From: an uncultured Flavobacteriales bacterium
Lineage (GTDB): Bacteria; Bacteroidota; Bacteroidia; Flavobacteriales_D; CALLUQ01
DNA length: 56,529 nucleotides
NCBI GenBank assembly: GCA_938010565.1
Contig: CALLUQ010000126.1
Span: 1 to 56,529 of the forward strand
Direction: 5' to 3'
A program made the position numbers and the translations under genes. Shown here one piece after another: positions 1-8,569 of this stretch (positions are counted from its first letter, which is position 1; each line of letters starts with the position of its first letter). The notes below the pieces were generated by a model that saw only the letters and a list, made by a program, of their open reading frames with translations, was not told where the DNA came from and searched no databases.

Positions 1-797
1 ATCCCGGAAAAGTGCTTATTGAAGATTATGAAAATGCCCTGTTTTACCACTATATCCAAGTTTGCACCACGGAAAATTGCTACCGTTTAACTAAAATCAC
101 CCGGCACCGCTTTCGCATTCAATTTTTTTATACCCCTTCCGGGAGATTACAACGCATTATCGACTCCGGAAACCGGACCCTGCGCATTGAAAGAGACGAT
201 TTGCAGCGCATCGTAGCCGTAAAACAAATCCACGACACCCAACCCGACAAAACCCTGGTGCGTTACGCCTACGATGAGGAAGGCCATTTATCTGTGGTTT
301 ACGATGCGATGGATCAGGAAACCAACTACCTGTATGCTCACGGTTTGCTTTCTCGCAGAACCGACCGCAACGGAAACACCCAACACTGGGAACATGAAAA
401 CAAAACAGCATACCCCAAATGCATTGCCCGGTGGCACAACAAAAGAAAACACTACGCCGAAACTTTTTCCTACCAAAAAGGAAAAACCCTCGTTACCGAT
501 GCTGAGGGCAACACCACCACCCACCATTATAAAAACGACGAGATCACCCAAGTAACCGACCCGCTAGGCCACAGCGAATACTGGGAATATAACATAGACG
601 GTTGGGTGATGCGCTATACCGACAAAGCCGGCGGACATACCTACTACGGCTACGACGATTATGGGAACCAGACTTCCATACGCCGGCCCAACGGCGGCAA
701 CATCGGTTTTATTTACGAAAACAACCGGCCGGTGCTGGCCAAAAATGCGGTCTGGATCTGGAAATACCCAACTCTCTCGCAAGCGTCTCGCTTGTGA
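1..797 (+). pseudogene. RHS-repeat protein, middle fragment (open to the left edge)
   Basis: The reading frame is open from the left edge of the window, so the gene starts outside it; the GTG at 12 is only the first possible start seen here. The protein is made of YD/RHS repeats: recurrent G-x-x-x-x-x-Y-D-x-x-G-x-x-x-x-x-x-D units, for example RYAYDEEGHLSVVYDAMD, YWEYNIDGWVMRYTD and YYGYDDYGNQTSIRRPNG. RHS proteins form large shells that carry C-terminal toxins and are often delivered by T6SS or other export routes. The frame ends at 797 inside an inserted ~180-bp repeat that begins near 765, so the last dozen residues are not RHS sequence. The RHS coding resumes at 1148. I call it a pseudogene because of the interruption; a functional split gene is unlikely. 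Confidence 0.75.
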
Positions 798-944
798 GAT
801 GATAGCTATGCCGTTCCAAACAAATGATTGAAAAAATACCATTGGGCTAGTGAGATCATAAATAGTGTTCCAAGCGGACGCTTGAAACAGATACGGTAGG
901 AAGCATGGCCAATACCTTCAAATAGTTACCTGTACCTTATGAGC
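765..944. repeat. ~180-bp repeat, copy 1, inside the RHS gene
   Basis: This copy begins TACCCAACTCTCTCGC and ends ACCTTATGAGC. It matches 972-1153 with about eight substitutions and a 2-base length difference (roughly 95% identity, counted by eye). It contains a 10-bp hairpin at 776-785/789-798 (one G-U pair, 3-nt loop) and a second short palindrome at 871-884 built on the same CAAGCG/CGCTTG arms. No terminal inverted repeats or open frame are visible, so it is not a normal IS; a small non-coding interspersed element is the likeliest reading. Confidence 0.8.
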
Positions 945-971
945 CCCAATGGCGGTTCCATTGGTTTTATT
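945..971 (+). pseudogene. 27-bp RHS coding remnant between the two repeats
   Basis: In frame this reads PNGGSIGFI, continuing with a Y from the start of the next repeat. It is nearly the same as the PNGGNIGFIY segment of the upstream RHS fragment at about 688-717. This shows that the second repeat copy also sits in RHS coding sequence, and that the RHS segment itself was duplicated along with the repeat. Confidence 0.7.
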
Positions 972-1153
972 TACCCAACTTTCTCGCAAGCGTCTCGCTT
1001 GTGAGATGATCGCTATGCCGTTCCAAGCAAATGATTGAAAAAATACCATTTGGCTAGTGAGCTGTCATAAATAGTGTTCCAAGCGGACGCTTGAAACAGA
1101 TACGGTAGGAAGCATGGCCAACACCTTCAAATAGTTACCTTTACCTTATGAGC
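972..1153. repeat. ~180-bp repeat, copy 2, inside the RHS gene
   Basis: Second copy of the element at 765-944, with the same 10-bp hairpin (983-992/996-1005) and the same short palindrome (1080-1093). The right end is again CTTATGAGC, after which RHS coding resumes directly. Differences between copies include ATAGC/ATCGC, AAACA/AAGCA, a 2-base indel near 1060 and CCTGTACC/CCTTTACC, so the copies have had time to diverge. Confidence 0.8.
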
Positions 1154-1522
1154 AAAGTAACCGACGCCAACGGCCTCGAAACCACGTTTGCCTACAATGC
1201 CGAAAACGTGTTGGAAAAAGTAACCCAACCCAACGGAGAAACCACCCGGTGGGGTTACAACGACCAGGGTCAGTTACTCAACGCCGAAAGCAGTCAGGAA
1301 ACCGCCGTGTTGTACCAGTACGATGGGCTGGGAAGACCCACCCGGATCAAGACGTTGGACAACAACATAGTATACCTTGATTACGACGGCGAAGGCAATG
1401 TGATCCAAGCAAAAGACGACCACCACCGCGTAGAATTTGCGTACAACGGAACCGGAAAACTGCTCCGTAGAACCGAAAAAAACACCCAAATCCAATTTGC
1501 CTATACCCCCGCTACTAAATAA
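1148..1522 (+). pseudogene. RHS-repeat protein, 3' fragment
   Basis: The frame resumes at the end of repeat copy 2; its ATG lies in the repeat and is probably not an authentic start. The residues are canonical RHS repeats (VTDANGLETTFAYNAENVL, GYNDQGQLL, YQYDGLGRPTRI, LDYDGEGNVIQAKD). It stops after 124 residues at FAYTPATK, without the conserved RHS core end (PxxxxDPxG-type cleavage region) or any toxin tip. The last 8 bases overlap the 3' end of the convergent glycosyltransferase, suggesting that the 3' part of the RHS gene was deleted. Probably not expressed as a functional protein. Confidence 0.7.
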
Positions 1523-2384
1523 TGCGATAATTCTGGTATTCGCCTATGGCCCAGCCGGTTTTATCTTTCACCCATTTCTTAAAGCGTTGTTTGGCGGGTA
1601 AACGACGGAGAGCAGGGTCGAAACTAAATTTCCAGTTCATTTGTTCTACTCGTTTTTGCATCACCTGCGGATGGGTGCCATCGAAGCGTTTCAAAGCATC
1701 CACATTGCTGTAATCGAACTCATCCAGTTTACTCACATTTTTATCCACCCAATCGTCGTCGTGCCACAACTTATTAAAGGTTTTTTGCTTGGCTTGTTGA
1801 TGCCGGGGATCTTTTACCCAGCCATAATGGTAAATGAAAGCTGCCAGTTGTTTCACCCGGAGCGGGCGGCTGGCTTTCCGGAACCCTTGTGCATCCCGAA
1901 AGGAGTAAATGGCCGTATCGTTTCGGATGATGCGTACTTCTTTGGGATACCACCGGGGCGAATCCCCGATAAAATCATACGACCCGTAAAAATGCCGGTA
2001 GTGAAACAACAACCCTTCCACACGCTTATCGTTGAGCCATTGTTCCATTCCGCTGCGAATAACGGGAATGAAACTTTCGTGGAGAATTTCGTCGCCCTGG
2101 ATGTAAAATGCCCAATCGGCATCAGGACTGATCGCCGCTTTGGCTTTATTGGTTTCTGCCGCAAGCACCTTTCCGCCTTTGCGCAAGGCGTCGTCCCAAA
2201 CGGTTTCGATGATGCGTACTTTATCCGAAGGAATATTTTGGATCAATGCCAACGTTTCGTCGTCCGATTTTCCAACCGCAACCACTACTTCATCGCACAA
2301 TGGCAAAATAGATTGGATGGCCTCTACGATCGGATAATCGTAAAGCATGGCATTTCTTACAAGTGTAAATCCACTCACTTTCAT
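1515..2384 (-). CDS. Glycosyltransferase, GT2-like fold
   Basis: A 289-residue protein with a GT-A/GT2-type start: a beta strand, then RNAMLYDYPIVEAIQSILPLCDE at residues 10-32, a CDEVVVAVGKSDDET nucleotide-binding stretch at 30-44, and an aspartate motif in IQGDEILHE (95-103) where GT2 enzymes hold the metal-sugar nucleotide. It would transfer a sugar from a nucleotide-sugar donor to an unknown acceptor, probably for cell-surface glycans. No membrane segment is apparent. It lies 62 bp downstream of purB on the same strand and may be co-transcribed. The start at 2384 begins MKVSGFTLVRN, which fits the family well. Acceptor and sugar cannot be told. Confidence 0.75.
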   Translation of the reverse strand: MKVSGFTLVRNAMLYDYPIVEAIQSILPLCDEVVVAVGKSDDETLALIQNIPSDKVRIIETVWDDALRKGGKVLAAETNKAKAAISPDADWAFYIQGDEILHESFIPVIRSGMEQWLNDKRVEGLLFHYRHFYGSYDFIGDSPRWYPKEVRIIRNDTAIYSFRDAQGFRKASRPLRVKQLAAFIYHYGWVKDPRHQQAKQKTFNKLWHDDDWVDKNVSKLDEFDYSNVDALKRFDGTHPQVMQKRVEQMNWKFSFDPALRRLPAKQRFKKWVKDKTGWAIGEYQNYRII

Positions 2385-2446
2385 GGCGCTGAGTTAAATA
2401 CGTTGTGATGGGAGGAAAAAAGGACAGCTCCCTTTCACCGAAACCC

Positions 2447-3799
2447 TCAGTGCAGCACAACCCCGGTATAATTCCATGGCGTAATGGCCTTTAATTCGGC
2501 TTTGATCGTGTCGTTTACCTCCAGTCCGTCAATAAATGTTGAGATCAACTCCTGATCTACCTGATGGTGGGTGCGGGTAAGTGCTTTTAACGTTTCGTAC
2601 GGATTGGGATAGCCTTCACGGCGTAAAATGGTTTGGATCGCTTCTCCCACTACAGCCCAGTTTGCTTTGAGATCGTTCATACATGCATCTTCGCACAATT
2701 CGAGCTTATTCAAACCTTTCAGCAAGGAATCATACCCCAGTACGGAATGGCCCAAAGGCACTCCCACATTCCGGAGAACGGTAGAATCGGTAAGATCGCG
2801 TTGCATTCTGGATACCGGCAGTTTTTCCGATAAATGCCCAAAAATGGCATTGGCCATGCCGAGGTTTCCTTCCGAATTTTCGAAATCGATCGGATTTACC
2901 TTGTGCGGCATAGCGGAAGATCCTATTTCTCCTTCTCTGATCTTCTGTTTGAAATAATTCATGGAAACATAGGTCCAGAAATCACGGTTCAGATCCACAA
3001 AAATGGTGTTGATGCGGCGAAAGGCATCAAAAAGCGAAGCCAGGTTATCGTAGTGTTCGATCTGGGTGGTGGTTTGAGAACGGTTTAACCCAAGCACATC
3101 ATTTACCAGATGGTTGCCAAAAGTTATCCAATCGTACTCCGGATAGGCAACAAAATGGGCATTGAAGTTTCCGGTGGCTCCGCCAAACTTGGCAGAGAAA
3201 GGAATGCTTTTGAGTTGGTCGATCTGTTTTTGAAGCCGTTCCGCAAATACATACACTTCTTTGCCCAAACGGGTAGGAGAAGCCGGCTGGCCATGCGTAC
3301 GTGCCAACATAGGCACCTCTTTCCATTGTTGCGCTAAAGAAAGGAGTTTAGCCAACACTTTTTCCAACGTCGGCAAACAAACCTGTATTACGGCATCTTT
3401 GATCGAATTGGGGATGGCCGTATTATTGATGTCCTGACTGGTGAGCCCAAAATGGATAAACTCTTTCGAATCCTGAAGCCCAAGTGCATCGAATTTTTCT
3501 TTGATCAGGTACTCCACCGCTTTTACATCGTGGTTGGTAACGTTTTCAATTTCTTTGATGCGCAAGGCCGCTTCAAGGTCAAATTCGGTATAAAGTTTAC
3601 GCAACTCATGGTATTGCTTTTTATCAAAGTCGGCCAACTGGGGCAAAGGCAATTCGCAGAGGGCAATAAAATATTCCACTTCGGTGATGATGCGGTATCG
3701 GATCAGGGCTGCTTCTGAAAAGTATCGGGCAAGTACTCCGGTGGTTCTGCGATATCGCCCGTCAATGGGCGAAATGGCGGTAAGCGGATTCAATTCCAT
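2447..3799 (-). CDS. purB: Adenylosuccinate lyase
   Basis: Cleaves SAICAR to AICAR and adenylosuccinate to AMP, releasing fumarate, in purine synthesis. The 450-residue protein carries the fumarase/aspartase superfamily signature SSAMPHKVNP at about 294-303, the THGQPAS motif at 168-174 with the catalytic histidine, and the TSQDINN motif near 120. It resembles the E. coli-type (long) PurB: the start MELNPLTAISPIDGRY matches the family start closely. That ATG is at 3799; an upstream in-frame ATG at 3820 would overlap the promoter box at 3818-3825, so I chose the inner start. The C-terminus (NYTGVVLH) looks complete. Cytosolic homotetramer in known members. Confidence 0.97.
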   Translation of the reverse strand: MELNPLTAISPIDGRYRRTTGVLARYFSEAALIRYRIITEVEYFIALCELPLPQLADFDKKQYHELRKLYTEFDLEAALRIKEIENVTNHDVKAVEYLIKEKFDALGLQDSKEFIHFGLTSQDINNTAIPNSIKDAVIQVCLPTLEKVLAKLLSLAQQWKEVPMLARTHGQPASPTRLGKEVYVFAERLQKQIDQLKSIPFSAKFGGATGNFNAHFVAYPEYDWITFGNHLVNDVLGLNRSQTTTQIEHYDNLASLFDAFRRINTIFVDLNRDFWTYVSMNYFKQKIREGEIGSSAMPHKVNPIDFENSEGNLGMANAIFGHLSEKLPVSRMQRDLTDSTVLRNVGVPLGHSVLGYDSLLKGLNKLELCEDACMNDLKANWAVVGEAIQTILRREGYPNPYETLKALTRTHHQVDQELISTFIDGLEVNDTIKAELKAITPWNYTGVVLH

Positions 3800-3817
3800 C
3801 GAACATGAATTAAGCCT

Positions 3818-3825
3818 CAAAGTTA
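3818..3825 (-). promoter_or_regulatory. Probable -7 promoter box of purB
   Basis: On the minus strand this reads TAACTTTG, an exact match to the Bacteroidota -7 consensus TAnnTTTG, 19 nt upstream of the chosen purB start. No clear -33 TTTG box is visible at the usual distance. Confidence 0.5.
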
Positions 3826-3927
3826 GAAAATTAGGAAGGGGGTAAGCGGTTATTTCACAAAAGTTTTTCGATGCTTTTTCGTAGGCTGGTCTTCATTTTG
3901 TAAATTCAGCAACAGAACCCGAAAAAA

Positions 3928-4899
3928 ATGTTTTTAAAAGACCTCAAACTTGGTTTCGGCAGTTATGGAAAAGCCTGGAATTTCATATTCAGGAACGGGC
4001 TTTGGTATTTCTTTCTTTTCCCACTCATTATCTGGTGTATACTCTTCTGGCTGAGTTGGGAACTTGCAGACTCCATAGCCGATGTGATCGTGAATTATAT
4101 TTGCGGATGGATCGGTTGCCCGGAAGCTCAACCGGCCGAAAATCTACCTTGGTACAGTTGGCTTTGGGCTAAAATAGGAGGAGGATTGAGCTGGGGATTA
4201 AGACTAACGATAAAATTGAGCCTGAGTGTTTTTGGAGCCTGGTTAGCGAAGTACCTCACGCTTATTCTTTTATCTCCCATTCTGGCATGGCTTTCCGAAA
4301 AAGTTGAAAACGTGCTTACCGGCAACGACTATGCCTTCAGCTGGAAACAGCTTGTAAAGGACACCCAACGGGGTATTCTTTTGGCTCTCCGCAACATGTG
4401 CGTCGAATTTTTCTTCATTTTTCTGGCATGGATAATGGCTTTGGCCTTGCCCGGGCTGGGAAAATTACTGGCCATTCCCGTTTGGGTACTGGGTTGGTAT
4501 TTTATCGGCTTTTCCATGATGGATTATGTAAACGAACGCAGGCGTTTAAGCGTAAGAGAAAGTGTACGTTATGTGCGCAAACACAAAGGCTTGGCCATAG
4601 GGAACGGTTGGATGTATTCCATCATTACCGGTTTTGGATCTTTTCTGGAGATGCTTCCTTTGGCGGTGTTGGCCGGACCGGTGAGTTTAATGTTTGCACC
4701 TGTTCTGGCTTGTGTAGCGGCTACACTTGCCATACACCAACTCGAAGGGTTGGAAAACAATCCGCATGCCATCAATCCCAACCGGTTTCGGCAACAAGGG
4801 CCCGGAACCAATCCTCAGGACCAGGCCGGAAACAAGCCGTACCCGAAACCTCCGGCTGCTCCGAAAGGTACCACTCCACCTCCTTTCAACTCCTTATAA
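3928..4899 (+). CDS. EI24/CysZ-family integral membrane protein, copy 1
   Basis: A 323-residue membrane protein with hydrophobic segments at about 26-46, 95-122, 158-178, 182-200 and 224-265. Family marks are the LSPILAWLSEKVE stretch (115-127) and GFSMMDYVNERRRLS (194-208), both shared with the next gene, and typical of the EI24 (PF07264) group that includes the CysZ sulfate permease. Function in Bacteroidota is not established; CysZ-like sulfate uptake is one possibility. The C-terminal 55 residues are a proline-rich, probably cytoplasmic tail. The next paralogue starts 7 bp after the stop, so the two form an operon. Confidence 0.8.
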   Translation: MFLKDLKLGFGSYGKAWNFIFRNGLWYFFLFPLIIWCILFWLSWELADSIADVIVNYICGWIGCPEAQPAENLPWYSWLWAKIGGGLSWGLRLTIKLSLSVFGAWLAKYLTLILLSPILAWLSEKVENVLTGNDYAFSWKQLVKDTQRGILLALRNMCVEFFFIFLAWIMALALPGLGKLLAIPVWVLGWYFIGFSMMDYVNERRRLSVRESVRYVRKHKGLAIGNGWMYSIITGFGSFLEMLPLAVLAGPVSLMFAPVLACVAATLAIHQLEGLENNPHAINPNRFRQQGPGTNPQDQAGNKPYPKPPAAPKGTTPPPFNSL

Positions 4900-4906
4900 A
4901 CAACGC

Positions 4907-5785
4907 ATGGTATTGGCCCGGTTTTTTAAAGATCTGATCACTGGCTTGGGAATGTGTTTTTATTCCGTTGAATTTATTTTTAAGAACCGGTTGTGGCCTT
5001 ATTTCCTGTATTCGGCTTTGGTAGCAGGGGTTTGTATCTGGCTCGGGTTTTATGTGTCGCAAGATGCCCTTGATCATCAGATCCCGGATGCTGCACGCGG
5101 TGATGTACTGTCGCTCACCTGGGAAGTTGGCAAATGGTTTGCCCGACTTGTTTTACTGATCATGCTGCTGAAATTGAATAAATACATTGTGCTGGTCCTT
5201 TTACCGCCTGTGCTGGCCAAAGCTTCCGAACGTACCGAATACCTGATTGCAGGAACAAAATATAAGTTCAACCTCCGCCAGTTTCTGAACGATATTAAGC
5301 GTAGTTTGAAAATTGCAGGCACCAACTTTTTGTGGGAAGCCGGGTTGTTGTTGTTGTTCATGTTTATTGCGCTCATTTTTGGTTCGCTAAAACCATTGTA
5401 CCCCTATTATAGTTTTGTGATCGGGTTTTACTTTTACGGGTTCTCCATGTTGGATTACTCCCTGGAAAGAAGGCGCTTAAGCATGGAAGAAAGCAAGCGT
5501 TTCATTCGTCACCATATGGGGTTGGCCGTAGCCATCGGATTGGTTTATTCTGCCCTTTTTCTTCTGCACCTTGACTTTGGTTGGTTTACGGATCATCCGA
5601 CTTTGAAGAATCTGGATGTGAACATTGGTGTAATATTTGCCCCTGTTATTTGTGTGGTGGCTGCAACCAGATCGGTCCATAAACGGGTAGATCTGAGTAC
5701 CAATCCGTATGCCAACCCAACCGGGAGTAGAGCAGAAACACCCCGCTCATCCTCTTTAACAACGAACCCTGAGGCAGAATCATGA
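4907..5785 (+). CDS. EI24/CysZ-family integral membrane protein, copy 2
   Basis: A 292-residue paralogue of the preceding gene. It conserves LPPVLAKASERTEYL and GFSMLDYSLERRRLSMEES, and the same pattern of hydrophobic segments. The open frame extends upstream to 4727 inside the first gene, but the ATG at 4907 begins MVLARFFKDLITGLG, which aligns with the paralogue start MFLKDLKLGFGSYG, so I place the start there. The polar C-terminal tail is rich in S, T and P. A tandem pair suggests two subunits of one membrane complex or a recent duplication; divergence between the copies is substantial, so the duplication is old. Confidence 0.8.
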   Translation: MVLARFFKDLITGLGMCFYSVEFIFKNRLWPYFLYSALVAGVCIWLGFYVSQDALDHQIPDAARGDVLSLTWEVGKWFARLVLLIMLLKLNKYIVLVLLPPVLAKASERTEYLIAGTKYKFNLRQFLNDIKRSLKIAGTNFLWEAGLLLLFMFIALIFGSLKPLYPYYSFVIGFYFYGFSMLDYSLERRRLSMEESKRFIRHHMGLAVAIGLVYSALFLLHLDFGWFTDHPTLKNLDVNIGVIFAPVICVVAATRSVHKRVDLSTNPYANPTGSRAETPRSSSLTTNPEAES

Positions 5786-5837
5786 AAGGTTTTGCTGAAC
5801 GATGAATAATGTATATTTGAGAATACTGGCTTCACCT

Positions 5838-7493
5838 ATGAAAACAACGACACAAAACAAGCTAATTAAGAGTTTTCTCTCTTTAGGATTGGTCTTATTC
5901 TGTTGCGTTGCAATGGCTTTTGAGCCCTTCGCAACAGATACCACCAAAGGGCTGATAAGCAAAGGGAAACTTCAGGTAGCCATGGCCAATGCAAGAGCCC
6001 GGTTTTTAGAGGGAGATGCACGTGGAGCTTTACTACTCTATCGCCATATCTTGATCAACCATAAAAAAAATGCGGTGGTCCATTTTCGCATAGCAGAATG
6101 CCATCATCAATTGGGAAACTTTAAAAGGGGGCTGGAGAGCTTAAAAAAAGCCAACCGGATCGATTCGGCTGCACACAAAGAAATGGACTACATATACGGG
6201 CTGATCTACCACCGTTTGGAGGAGCTAGATCTTTCTTTAAAGCATTATGAGAAGTTTTTGGCCGCTCTGGAAGGGAACAAAAAAAAGATAGAAGAATTTC
6301 AGGTGGTACGCTATATCGAGCAGGTAAAAACAGCCGGAATGCTGATGGAAAAACCGGTCGATGTTACCATAAAAAGCATGGGTAAAAGCATCAACTCAAG
6401 GTATCCGGAGTACCACCCTACGCTTGCTCCCGATGGAAGATCCATTTATTTCACAGGCCGTCGTCCGGATGGTAAAGGAGGCCGAAAAAGCAGTTTTGAT
6501 TTTAAATATTATGAAGACATTTACAGATCGGATTGGGATGAAACTGCCCAAACATGGAGTACACCCGAACAAGTTGAAAAAGTGAATACCGACGACTGGG
6601 ATGCTGTCAATGCCATCACCATGGATGGAGAATACCTTTATATGTCGCAGAACATCTATAAATACACCAAAAGTACGGATATCACGTATACCCGTAAATC
6701 CAGTTCGGGGAAATGGGGCAAACCCAAAAAACTCGGCAAAACCATCAATACCACTTATTACGAAGGATCTGCCTCTATAACAGGCGATGGCAAAACGATG
6801 TTTTTCGTAAGTGAGCGCCCGGGTGGTCAGGGCCGTGCCGATATTTATAAGGTAGAGAAGATCAGCCGCCGTGAGTGGGGCGAACCTGTGAACCTCGGAC
6901 CATTGGTGAATTCTTCGGAAGATGAGAATTTTGTATTTGTACACCCGGGCGGAAAAATCATCTTTTTTGGTTCTAAAGGACACGATGGCATGGGAGGATA
7001 CGACATTTTTAAAAGCGAGTTAGTAGATGGAGCATGGACCCAACCTGTCAACCTCGGTTTTCCCATTAACACCACTGCCGATGATACCCATTTCAAAATT
7101 ACCGGTGATGGAACGATGGGATATTTTGCATCCAACCGCAACAACGGTTACGGAGAAACCGATATCTATACGGCCGACCTTGTAAAGTATCCGGTTCTTA
7201 AAGCAGAAATGGTGTACCGCACCCACGGTTGGGTTACAGGCTCCGTATCTCATGAGGACGGACAACCTGTACAGTGTACCATTCAGGTGTTTGATAAAAA
7301 GACAAAACGCCTTCTTTCGGAAGTAAAAACCAATGCACAAGGAGTTTACGAGGTAAAGCTGCCCGGAAATGCAAGCTATGAATTACGCACCAAAGCAAAG
7401 GAATTCAAGGCCGGTACGGAAGAAGTTGAACTCCGGCTTCATGAGGACAAAGAAACCCGCATTGCCCGAAACTTTATTGTAAAGAAACAATAG
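5838..7493 (+). CDS. Exported TPR and PD40-repeat envelope protein
   Basis: The ATG at 5838 gives MKTTTQNKLIKSFLSLGL followed by a hydrophobic stretch and AMA, a good signal peptide; an in-frame ATG at 5802 would put 12 polar residues in front of it. Mature parts: TPR-like helices (about residues 25-150), then at least four WD40-like PD40 repeats (for example FTGRRPDGKGG, FVSERPGGQGRADIYK, FFGSKGHDGMGGYDIF, YFASNRNNGYGETDIY), then a carboxypeptidase-regulatory-like beta sandwich near the C-terminus (VTGSVSHEDGQPV). In Bacteroidota this architecture usually continues into an OmpA peptidoglycan-binding domain; here it stops before one. Likely a periplasmic scaffold or envelope-associated protein. 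It begins 52 bp after the EI24 pair. Confidence 0.8.
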   Translation: MKTTTQNKLIKSFLSLGLVLFCCVAMAFEPFATDTTKGLISKGKLQVAMANARARFLEGDARGALLLYRHILINHKKNAVVHFRIAECHHQLGNFKRGLESLKKANRIDSAAHKEMDYIYGLIYHRLEELDLSLKHYEKFLAALEGNKKKIEEFQVVRYIEQVKTAGMLMEKPVDVTIKSMGKSINSRYPEYHPTLAPDGRSIYFTGRRPDGKGGRKSSFDFKYYEDIYRSDWDETAQTWSTPEQVEKVNTDDWDAVNAITMDGEYLYMSQNIYKYTKSTDITYTRKSSSGKWGKPKKLGKTINTTYYEGSASITGDGKTMFFVSERPGGQGRADIYKVEKISRREWGEPVNLGPLVNSSEDENFVFVHPGGKIIFFGSKGHDGMGGYDIFKSELVDGAWTQPVNLGFPINTTADDTHFKITGDGTMGYFASNRNNGYGETDIYTADLVKYPVLKAEMVYRTHGWVTGSVSHEDGQPVQCTIQVFDKKTKRLLSEVKTNAQGVYEVKLPGNASYELRTKAKEFKAGTEEVELRLHEDKETRIARNFIVKKQ

Positions 7494-7685
7494 TTTTACG
7501 CTTTCCGGCCGGAAAATTCCGGTTTCGTCTCAAAAATGCAGAGGTCATCTTTGTTTTTGTAATGGCATATTCCATTCCGTCTGCCTTTGTCGGTTTATCA
7601 ACCTTATTATCTTCTTAACCGGAGCCCAATCCTTACCTTCTTTGTTTATACCGTTGATTATGTTAATCACAAACGTTTAGGGCCG

Positions 7686-8165
7686 TTACAACGTTTTTTC
7701 TTCATTTAAAAAGTGTACAATATCTTTTTCACAAATATCTTCGTATATTTTTTCAATTGCCTTATTCTTATCAGCGATGAATAAAACACTTTTTTCTATT
7801 TTACCATTCTGAATATTCAGCCCATAAAAACCTGCGATCTTCAAATCCAGCCCAACCAATAAGTCAACACTACGTTTTTGAACCATTTTGTTGATCTCTT
7901 CATTTACTATTTCATCGTTTATGCAAAAGCCGAGGGGGTTTTCTTTTGTTTTGAAAAAAATGTACACCTTGTCTTTATTTGATTCTTTTAAGGAAAAACG
8001 GGTGCCTTTGGAGGTATACCCTGTAAAACCGGGTAAAGTGTCGCCTATATTCAGATTTCCGACCTGAGTTAATGCTTTATTTCCAACACATGTTTCATCC
8101 ACATACCTTTCCGGTGTGCAAGAAAATGAAAAGAGGATAACGATATAAAGTATTCTTTTTTTCAT
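7686..8165 (-). CDS. Probable lipoprotein with a degenerate thioredoxin/peroxiredoxin-like fold
   Basis: A 159-residue protein. MKKRILYIVILFSFSC looks like a lipoprotein signal with Cys16, though the lipobox (SFSC) is not ideal. The body, GDTLPGFTGYTSKGTRFSL followed by a predicted strand with VYIFFKTKENPLGFC, resembles the AhpC/redoxin fold (GDxLPxFxxxTxxGxxxxL) but has no CxxC and no recognisable peroxidatic cysteine, so redox activity is doubtful. Its start codon overlaps the stop of the upstream L,D-transpeptidase-like frame by 4 bp, so the two are translationally coupled. It may be a partner or protector of that enzyme; this is inference. Confidence 0.55.
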   Translation of the reverse strand: MKKRILYIVILFSFSCTPERYVDETCVGNKALTQVGNLNIGDTLPGFTGYTSKGTRFSLKESNKDKVYIFFKTKENPLGFCINDEIVNEEINKMVQKRSVDLLVGLDLKIAGFYGLNIQNGKIEKSVLFIADKNKAIEKIYEDICEKDIVHFLNEEKTL

Positions 8166-8569
8166 CGGTTAAGAACTTCAACGATCCCTATACTGTTAAC
8201 TCCTTTCCTTGATATGATCAGGTGCTTATAGATCTGATCCCATTTATAAATATCCCTAACGGTAATACAGCCCAAAGAACCTTGCCCACAATGCAGGAAC
8301 CGATCTCCGGAATGTCCGATCCTAAACCATGTTTTTGCATATCTTGCCTGTCCGATGTAGGCATGGCCTTTGGGGTGAGGCTCGTAAGGAATTTCAATAT
8401 CATGGAGCCCTGTCGGAGGAGGGTTATCATCTTTTGTAAAAGCGTCAAACTCTCCCAGCCCAACAATTTCCAATTTTTCGGGTTTTGTGTAAAATTTCAC
8501 CTTAGCGGAACCTCTGTACGGATGGCCCCTGGCGAATATCGCTTTCAAAAAAAGAACCATCCCAATCAC
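8162..8569 (-). pseudogene. L,D-transpeptidase-like (YkuD-type) protein, C-terminal part after a frameshift
   Basis: This frame contains the likely catalytic motif FLHCGQGSLGCITV, matching the H-x(n)-S-x-G-C pattern of YkuD-type L,D-transpeptidases and related peptidoglycan-acting enzymes, preceded by PPTGLHDIEIPYEP and KTWFRIGHSG. No signal peptide is present in this frame. The N-terminal part is in another frame (8502-8777). The two frames join naturally at a run of seven A (8547-8553 on the plus strand): ...SDWDGSFF from the first frame followed by KAIFARGHPYRGSAKV from this one. I therefore treat both as one gene with a single-base indel, either real or a sequencing error in the homopolymer. 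Confidence 0.55.

Noticed and set aside
765..1153. CRISPR-like repeats
   Set aside because: Only two long copies with coding sequence between them; no spacers.
1641..2408. 255-codon ORF on the plus strand
   Set aside because: It is antisense to the glycosyltransferase, which has clear family motifs; the residue composition is not protein-like.
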